Shown here in pieces: positions 58,185 through 64,000 of a DNA stretch of 64,000 nt. The notes under the pieces were generated by a model that was not told the origin of the DNA, did no database searches, and saw only the letters and a list, made by a program, of their open reading frames with translations. Origin of the DNA: UPXZ01 sp049840795 (GTDB lineage: Bacteria; Bacteroidota; Bacteroidia; Bacteroidales; Paludibacteraceae); contig JASGJK010000012.1 of NCBI GenBank assembly GCA_049840795.1, forward strand, positions 1-64,000. The letters run 5' to 3'. The stretch's first letter is position 1. Each line of letters begins with the position of its first letter. Both the position numbers and the translations under genes were made by a program.

Positions 58185-59727
58185 TTATTTCGCAATAGGT
58201 ACTTCAATGGTTCCCGACGCGCGTTTTAAATATAATTGATTCAGCATTACGTCAATTTTTGCGTCGATGTCGTCCGATTTTGCCGAAAGCCAAGCCGTTT
58301 GCGCCCCGAGAATGTCGGTCGATGTAATCACTCCTTCATTAAAACCTTCGTTTGCCAAGCGCAGATTTTCTTCTGCCTGCTCAATATTTTTACTGGTAGC
58401 TTGTTCTTTTTTGATGCTTTCCAGTACTTTATAAGTTGATTGGTTGATTTGAAGCGTCATTTTTTCTTTGGCTTCTTCCAGCTCAAGTTCGGCAATACGG
58501 CTTTGTGCTTTGGAGGCATTGAGCGTATGTATTCTGTCTCCAAAGTGGAAGAGTGGGATAGTAGCTGCCACGCCAATGTTAAACATTCCTCCGAATTTCT
58601 TTTCGTAACCGTTGTAAACATTCGGATTTGATATAATGTAATTAGCTGTTAATCCGATGTTTGGCAAAAAACGTGAAAACATAATTCTTTCGTTGGATTT
58701 GGCTATGTTTTGCAACTGTGTCAGCATCATTATTTCGGGGCGTTGATCCAAGACTTTGTCGGGCGAAACAAGCGTGGCATCAGTCGCGATACCGATTAGG
58801 TTCTCGTCTTGCAGATGAATGTCGTTTTCAAGTGGTAAACCGCACAACTGATTCAAAGCCATTTTTGATAAACTTAAACCGTTGTCTGCCCTTGTTACCG
58901 AGACTTCCGCTTCGTTGAGCTTTACTTTCACTTTGAGTTCATCCGCTTTGGTTGCCACTCCTTCCTGCACCATCTCATTTACGTTTGAACTTACTTTTGC
59001 CAACATATCCCGGTATTCGCGCGCCAATTTTAACTTATTCTGAAGTGATACTACACGCCAATATGCTTCGTCAACTTCCACCAAAATATCGATGGCTTTG
59101 CCTTTTTGTTGAGCGACGGCTAAGTTTTCGTTATATTTGGCTAATTTGTTTAATTCCAATAATTTTCCTCCGGTGAAAATGGGTTGAAACATCGTAATTG
59201 TTCCTACAAAAAGATTTTGCACATCAAATTCCATCGATTCTTTAGGAAGGATGGCATAGTTTTTCCACAGTAGTTTTTCCGGATTCTTTGTTGGGTCAAA
59301 CGGTTTGCCACCGGCATCAAGCGGTACCGGCGAACCATTCACCACCGTAAATTTATTGGAAATGGAGGCATCTTTAAAACTCAGCGTTCCGTCGGGGTTT
59401 ATTGTAGGTACAGATGTGGACGAAATCCCCGTACCAAACGAACCGTCAACGTTTTTTACACCCACCGGTAACAAAGCGTCTTCGCTCAGCAGTGAAATGT
59501 TTCTTTGATTCCACGTGTAAGCGGCGTTTGCAGAAAAATTCGGCAACAATTGCGTAAAAGCCGATTTCTTAAGTTCTTTCGCCGCGTTAAGCGATTCTTG
59601 TGAGATTTTCAGATTCTTGTTGTACTCCAATGCCATTTTCGCGGCAATCATCAAGCGATAAAGTGTTTTGTGCTCCTACACAAACAACGCCTGATATCCA
59701 TAGTAAAAGCAAAATTTTTCTTTTCAT
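58185..59727 (-). CDS. TolC-family outer-membrane efflux protein, one frameshift
   Basis: About 513 residues. The true start is ATG at 59727: MKRKILLLLWISGVVCVGAQ is the signal peptide, followed by NTLSLDDCRE. An extra A in the A run near 59647 breaks the frame; corrected it reads REMALEYNKNLKISQESL. Typical OEP repeats follow (LPNFSANAAYTWNQ, LVEVDEAYWRVVSLQNKLKLARE, VQEGVATKADELKVKVKLNEAE, ANEGFNEGVITSTDILGAQTAWL). It forms the outer-membrane channel of the efflux operon. The 108 bp before its ATG are leader element L4. Confidence 0.92.
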
Positions 59728-59835
59728 GTGTTTATAATTATTTTTTTTAATTGTCTTATAGAATATACTCGCACATAAACTGCTGTTTGCCCATTTTCCG
59801 AGCTCAATCGGGAGTATTTGTTGTGCTTGTTCCGT
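59728..59835 (-). promoter_or_regulatory. Leader element L4 upstream of tolC-like gene
   Basis: On the minus strand, ACGGAACAAGCACAACAAATA opens a 108 bp block that aligns with L1 (before susD): CTCCCGATTGAG against ATCCCGGTTAAT, and a shared end AATAATTATAAACACATGAAA. It also shares TTATGTGCGAG and GACAATTAAA with L2. The mini-ORF start is ACG rather than ATG, but the reading frame TEQAQQILPIEL is open and runs in frame into the gene start. Confidence 0.55.
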
Positions 59836-60000
59836 CTTATTTTTATTTTTCGTTATTTTCTGCTGTATCAAGAGCGATCTTTTGCTTTCAAATAAATCAT
59901 CTGTCGTCGATTATAATTGCTTGCTTATTCGTTCCAAATTTTATTGCCGATATTTAATTAGCTATACAATGGTTAACGAAACAACTATTTGAGTAAAAAA

Positions 60001-60438
60001 TCATTGAAGATTCTCGATAATTTTTTTTAATACATTTTTACTGACACTTAGCTCTATATCTTCAATTCCATTCAATGCTCTTTCTGCGATTTTTTGAATG
60101 CTTTCCATCGCTTTATTTTGAAGTCGTTCCCCTTTTGAGGTCAAATGTATCAGGTTGATACGCCTGTCTTTAGCATCTGAAACACGGGTAACCAAATTTC
60201 TTTTTTCGAGATTGTCAATCAAACGAGTGATACTGGGTTTATCTTTAGAAGTTAAATCACACAATTTTTGCTGTGTCACCTTGTCTTCTTTCCATAAACA
60301 AACCATCACCGCCCATTGTTCGGTGGTAATATCAATATTGCATTCGGCAAATCCGCGCAGAACGGATCTGTTGATTGCAGAGCTGATTTTACCGGTCAAT
60401 ACCAAAAATAATTCTTCAAGTTCGATAGATGCATTCAT
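60001..60438 (-). CDS. MarR-family transcriptional regulator
   Basis: 145 residues with a complete winged-helix MarR fold: AECNIDITTEQWAVMVCLWKEDKVTQQKLCDLTSKDKPSITRLIDNL, then the wing EKRNLVTRVSDAKDRRINLIHLTSKG. It lies first in the minus-strand efflux gene set, 273 bp upstream of tolC, the usual position for a ligand-responsive repressor of such an operon. Intact. Confidence 0.92.
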   Translation of the reverse strand: MNASIELEELFLVLTGKISSAINRSVLRGFAECNIDITTEQWAVMVCLWKEDKVTQQKLCDLTSKDKPSITRLIDNLEKRNLVTRVSDAKDRRINLIHLTSKGERLQNKAMESIQKIAERALNGIEDIELSVSKNVLKKIIENLQ

Positions 60439-60608
60439 ATATTGTCGTGCTTATTGTTGTGCAAACAACTAACAAAAACAATGCCAAATAGAATTTGATT
60501 CTTTATTGGTTTTTTGTGGCAGATATTTTCTGCAATTTTGACAGGGATTGCAAATCTTGTATAATTGCCGAAAAAAAGTACTAATTTTACACGTCAATAA
60601 TTTTCGTC

Positions 60609-60616
60609 TACTTTTG
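60609..60616 (+). promoter_or_regulatory. Putative -7 box before DMT transporter
   Basis: TACTTTTG matches TAnnTTTG. Transcription would start near 60623, which would leave the earliest possible start (TTG at 60625) without a leader and favours the TTG at 60661. Confidence 0.35.
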
Positions 60617-60660
60617 TTCCAATTTTGTTAGGCAAATTTCTAATTTCCGACTTTACTATT

Positions 60661-61545
60661 TTGTATATACAATCACACATTGGAGAATTAGCGGCTCTTC
60701 TTGTTGCCGTATGCTGGACTTTTAGTGCCCTTTTTTTTGAAAAGGCGGGACACCGGGTAGGTTCGCTGTCGGTGAATATTATTCGTCTGTTTTTAGCGAT
60801 ATTTTTTTTAGGAATTACTTCGTATTTTATGCGAGGATACTTTTTTCCTGCTGATGCTAATTGGCATCAATGGTTTTGGCTCGGAGTGTCGGGAATAGTC
60901 GGTTTCTTTATCGGTGATTTGCTTCTGTTTCAATCGTACATTGTTATTGGCTCACGCACTGCGGCATTGATTATGAGCTTGGCTCCTATGATAACTGCCA
61001 TAATTGGTTGGTTTTTTTTAGATGAAATTCTTCAGTTTAAAAGTATTTTGGGGATTGTGGTAAGCGTTGCGGGTATCGCTATTGCCATTTCAAACCGAAA
61101 AATGAAATTAAATATTCCGTTGAAAGGATTTTTATTGGCATTTGGTGGTGCAATGGGGCAGGCGATAGGCTTAATTCTAAGCAAAAAAGGGTTGGGTGGA
61201 TACGACCCCGTAAGTGCAACTCAGATTCGCGCCATATTTGGTTTTGTGTGCTTTGCCATTTTTATGACTGTTTTAGGCAAATGGAATAACGTACACAAAG
61301 CCGTAAGAGATAAATCAGGTATTGCAAATATCACCGTAGGCGCCATTTTTGGTCCTTTTGTCGGAGTGGCTTTGGCGCTGTTCTCCATTCAACATACCAA
61401 AACGGGTATTTCATCGGCATTGATGGCATTGGTACCAATTTTTATTATTGTGCCATCGGCCATTATGTTTAAGGAAAAAATAAAACTACAGCAAATCATT
61501 GGCGCGGTTATCAGTATTGTGGGAGCAAGTATATTTTTCTTGTAA
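60661..61545 (+). CDS. EamA/DMT-superfamily transporter
   Basis: About 295 residues, ten membrane helices in two EamA repeats (GELAALLVAVCWTFSALFFEKAG...; GFLLAFGGAMGQAIGLILSKKGLGGYDPV...). Repeat signatures SLAPMITAIIGWFFLDEIL and MALVPIFIIVPSAIMFKEKI are the paired conserved ends. No ATG is present at the N-terminus: TTG at 60625 or 60661 are options, and the position of the -7 box favours 60661. It may be a metabolite exporter; substrate unknown. Divergent from the marR gene. Confidence 0.85.
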   Translation: MYIQSHIGELAALLVAVCWTFSALFFEKAGHRVGSLSVNIIRLFLAIFFLGITSYFMRGYFFPADANWHQWFWLGVSGIVGFFIGDLLLFQSYIVIGSRTAALIMSLAPMITAIIGWFFLDEILQFKSILGIVVSVAGIAIAISNRKMKLNIPLKGFLLAFGGAMGQAIGLILSKKGLGGYDPVSATQIRAIFGFVCFAIFMTVLGKWNNVHKAVRDKSGIANITVGAIFGPFVGVALALFSIQHTKTGISSALMALVPIFIIVPSAIMFKEKIKLQQIIGAVISIVGASIFFL

Positions 61546-61557
61546 TTATCAGTGTAC

Positions 61558-61771
61558 TAACGTGAGTTTCGGATAAGAAAATTTTGATATTTCAATCCCC
61601 TTAGCCCCCTTTTTTAAGGGGGAATAACGCATTTCTGCAATGAAAGAGCTATATTTCAAAAATCTCACATCCTAAAGTCCCCTTTGGAGAAAGGGGATTT
61701 AGGGGAATTGACTGTTTAATACATCATATAGATAGTTTTTTTATATTTTTTCTTATCCAAAACTCACGTTA
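61558..61771. repeat. Palindrome element with TIR TAACGTGAGTTT
   Basis: 214 bp, ends TAACGTGAGTTTCGGATAAG and the inverted CTTATCCAAAACTCACGTTA (one mismatch over ~20 bp). The interior C/G arms (AATCCCCTTAGCCCCCTTTT; AAGTCCCCTTTGGAGAAAGG) are those of MITE family 1 although the termini differ. It sits between convergent genes. Confidence 0.75.
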
Positions 61772-61806
61772 CTAAAAAAATCTTATCTTTTTCTTGATAA
61801 AAAGAA

Positions 61807-61841
61807 GACAGGAAAGCATCGAAAAACGATACCTTCCTGCC
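61807..61841 (-). terminator. Terminator of FG-GAP gene (minus strand)
   Basis: On the minus strand GGCAGGAAGGTATCG pairs with CGATGCTTTCCTGTC around TTTTT, then TTCTTTTTATC follows. Located 55 bp beyond the stop codon of the minus-strand gene. Confidence 0.8.
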
Positions 61842-61895
61842 ATTCTAAGCAATTATTAAAGTTGAAGCACAATCAAAAACAATGAAAAACAGCCG

Positions 61896-64000
61896 TTATT
61901 CCTTCACCACATAATTCACTACGGGAAAAGTTTGATTGCCTACCTTATATTTGTACCAGCACACTGTCCATCGATAATCTTTCAAGCCACTGTCACCGAT
62001 GCTTTTTAACCCGGAAACATGCCCTGAAATACTATGCCCTTTTCCTTCGATGTGTGACGATTCGTTGGATTCTCCGTGCCCGTAGCCGGCTCCCAATTTT
62101 ACACCTGCCAAAGTGCCTACCAATTCCATATCCAGATTGAAGTTAAATCCTGCGGTTTGTGTAGTTGTTTCATCAAGTGTTATGCTGCGGTTCACGTCTG
62201 TGCCGCTGCCTACGCTCACAAATTCGCTACCTCCAAAGGACGCCGCCCAAAGTATGGTGCTGTTAGCTACATTGCTTACAATCTGAGTTTTGCTGTTAGG
62301 ATATGTGAATGGATACCCTACGGTGTGCTTGAATAGTTTACGCAAGTTGGGAATTTCGGTGTTATCGGCAGCCAGACGTTCGTAATCGTTTAGATCCATT
62401 CCCATCGTACGCGTTTCGGAAGGGATGGAAACAGAAATAGTTGAACCGATTTCATCCGCGTTGCCGGAGCCGGTAATTTCATACGTATAATTATCGAAGA
62501 AACTTGCCGTCAGGATTACTGCATCATTCTGCGGTGCTGTGAATTCAATACTTTTAGTGGTGGTATATTCTTTCTCGGTAGAGTTTGTCCACTCAAATTC
62601 AAGCTTGGTAGTAAAATCTATCCCCCCCACTTTTGTACCGAAGATAGGCACATTAAATTCATTTTCATAACCAAAAATGACAGATACCTTGTTGCTGCTG
62701 GAGTTGGAGGTGGCACTCCCCGACACTTCCGATTTTCCCCACGAAGTACCCATCGAAGCAAAATTGCCGTATTCGTATGGTGTTCCATCGGGTTTGTAGG
62801 CATAGAAAGGCGGCGCAGCCAGCAGGGCATAGATACGCGGTTCGCTCATCGTTATATCGTGGTTCTTATATTTCAGCGTTTTTGCAGCTTCGGCGCTACG
62901 TGCTACTGCCATTACAGGTATATTATTGTATTCGGCTGCAACTCCCGTCATTGCATAATTGCTACCGCTACCGCTGCCACTTATATCCATATTCATGCAA
63001 TGCGGCACATTATCTTCCGAACCTTCTATTTCGCTTGTTTTATTGTATGTGGTTCCGGAAACGCTGATGATATCGTGTGAAATTTGTTTCCAAGTATATC
63101 GGCTGCCTCCCCAACTTGCTTTAAGAACGGTATGCAGCACGCTCAACTGTTCTTTACCTTGGTTGTTGCCATCGAAATTACCGGCCGCAATCAGATCGTT
63201 GTGTACAAACCAATGAACAGGCGAAAGGCTATTACTTGTTTTCTTGCTCAATGTTCCCGTGCCTGCACTCGTTCCGTCTTCTGTAAATTTCAGGAAGTCT
63301 AAGCCTGCCACAATATCGGATTGAGAGCCAGTGCCATCAAAATTGCACAAGGTGACGTTAAAATTGAAATTATTCACTCCGGGAGTATTTCCCCCGCCGT
63401 CAGTGTCAAATGATTCGCGTGTTCCGCTATTATAAGTGGCAATGTTTCTCAATTTTCCCGATTCAGCAGTATTGTATTCAAACAAGGAAACGGTAGGAGA
63501 ATTGCCGGGTTGGGCAGCCATTGCCACAATGGTATTGACGGCGTGGCCTGCCACATTCCCTATTTTAATGTCTTCAAAAGTCTGATAAGCCCGTCCGCTT
63601 GCGCTTCCATCGGCATAGCCTCCTCCATTGGTGTGTACAAAAGATTTATTGTAGGAGGCAGCCAAAGTCAAATTACCGCCCGGATACACTTCAATATTCC
63701 ACAAATAAGCCGCTTTACTCGGATCGGTGTCTGCACCGGGAGCCTCGTAAATGGCTGCTATGTCGGGTGTTTTATCGCCATCTACATCGCCCACCGCCAG
63801 GCGGACATTTCCATAAAAGTTGTGGGCAACATCACTGTCATAGGGCTTTGTCTCTTTGGTGGAAAATGTCCTTTCGTACAGTTTTGAATAGTTAGCCCCG
63901 CTTGAACTTTTTTTATAAACAATCGCTTTCCGGTCAACCGTCACCACGAGTTCGTCTATGCCGTCCTGGTCAAAATCGGCAGCAAGAATCTGGAAACGGC
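61896..64000 (-). CDS. FG-GAP/VCBS-repeat secreted protein, 5' end outside the window
   Basis: At least 701 residues; the frame is open to base 64000, so the N-terminus is missing. FG-GAP/VCBS calcium-loop repeats: AADFDQDGIDELVV, AVGDVDGDKTPDIAAIYE, NFDGTGSQSDIVAGLDF, AAGNFDGNNQGKEQLSVLH. The C-terminal third has long amphipathic Ser/Thr-rich strands (TTKLEFEWTNSTEKEYTTTK, QTAGFNFNLDMELVGTL) and a Gly/His/Ser segment (GYGHGESNESSHIEGKGHSI). This strand pattern resembles aerolysin-type pore-forming regions, but that is a visual impression only. It is probably surface or extracellular. No sorting domain is visible at the C-terminus (VGNQTFPVVNYVVKE). Confidence 0.72.
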   Translation of the reverse strand, partial: RFQILAADFDQDGIDELVVTVDRKAIVYKKSSSGANYSKLYERTFSTKETKPYDSDVAHNFYGNVRLAVGDVDGDKTPDIAAIYEAPGADTDPSKAAYLWNIEVYPGGNLTLAASYNKSFVHTNGGGYADGSASGRAYQTFEDIKIGNVAGHAVNTIVAMAAQPGNSPTVSLFEYNTAESGKLRNIATYNSGTRESFDTDGGGNTPGVNNFNFNVTLCNFDGTGSQSDIVAGLDFLKFTEDGTSAGTGTLSKKTSNSLSPVHWFVHNDLIAAGNFDGNNQGKEQLSVLHTVLKASWGGSRYTWKQISHDIISVSGTTYNKTSEIEGSEDNVPHCMNMDISGSGSGSNYAMTGVAAEYNNIPVMAVARSAEAAKTLKYKNHDITMSEPRIYALLAAPPFYAYKPDGTPYEYGNFASMGTSWGKSEVSGSATSNSSSNKVSVIFGYENEFNVPIFGTKVGGIDFTTKLEFEWTNSTEKEYTTTKSIEFTAPQNDAVILTASFFDNYTYEITGSGNADEIGSTISVSIPSETRTMGMDLNDYERLAADNTEIPNLRKLFKHTVGYPFTYPNSKTQIVSNVANSTILWAASFGGSEFVSVGSGTDVNRSITLDETTTQTAGFNFNLDMELVGTLAGVKLGAGYGHGESNESSHIEGKGHSISGHVSGLKSIGDSGLKDYRWTVCWYKYKVGNQTFPVVNYVVKE

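Noticed and set aside
60439..60480. A fifth leader element before marR (AAGCACGACAATATATGAATG on the minus strand)
   Set aside because: Only about 12 bases match and the rest of the element is absent.
62618..63302. Several ORFs of 70-96 codons overlapping the FG-GAP gene
   Set aside because: Shadows of the long minus-strand gene; unlikely composition and no leaders.

Overview
The window reads as a piece of a Bacteroidota chromosome, most likely order Bacteroidales. It carries two SusC/SusD pairs, lipoproteins with Bacteroidota-type lipoboxes, several type IX secretion (T9SS) C-terminal sorting domains, DUF6377 and Y_Y_Y regulators, promoter -7 boxes of the TAnnTTTG type, and A-rich rather than Shine-Dalgarno leaders. 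I cannot name the genus. No rRNA, tRNA or CRISPR array was seen.

Layout. (1) 1-33.6 kb is one large polysaccharide utilisation locus: a membrane-spanning LuxR-type regulator (cut by the window edge), SusC, SusD, a LamG lipoprotein, a GH144-type lipoprotein, a T9SS jelly-roll protein, a T9SS SGNH hydrolase sharing that jelly-roll, a second GH144-like lipoprotein, a large multidomain (alpha/alpha)6 enzyme, a GPH/MFS sugar symporter, cytoplasmic GH35 and GH94 enzymes, a periplasmic GH3, and two more regulators. GH144 + GH94 + GH3 + GH35 is the gene set expected for beta-1,2-glucan: surface cleavage, import through SusCD, periplasmic trimming, symport and phosphorolysis. (2) 33.8-45.1 kb is an accessory region of unrelated, mostly secreted single genes (DUF3244, a glycine-zipper lipoprotein, a beta-barrel protein, a BspA-like LRR protein, a lipoprotein, a small membrane protein, a thioredoxin-like protein, an HU-like protein, a Vps62-like protein). 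A ~300 bp repeat (R3) occurs between several of them, and one IS982-like element is present. Its right edge holds a 73 bp remnant of a paralogue of the regulator at its left edge. (3) 45.2-54.2 kb is a second locus (clan GH-D enzyme, SusC, SusD, GH97) for an alpha-glucoside. (4) 54.6-60.4 kb, minus strand, is a tripartite efflux operon (MarR, TolC, HlyD, two ABC-2 permeases). (5) A DMT transporter and the C-terminal part of an FG-GAP repeat protein end the window.

Two general points matter for reading the annotation. First, about 23 single-base indels, mostly in homopolymers, break otherwise well-conserved genes all along the window. Sequencing or assembly error is the likeliest cause, so I give whole-gene spans and note each break. 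Second, the intergenic DNA is full of small dispersed elements: two MITE families (TIR starting ATTAGAGATTATA, and ATGATTATCCG), C/G-palindrome elements, R3, and a ~85-108 bp leader element. The leader precedes both susD genes, a GH144 gene and tolC, and contains a mini-ORF beginning MK(R/Q)ARQI. I consider this leader and the R3-linked small ORFs the most likely undescribed features.
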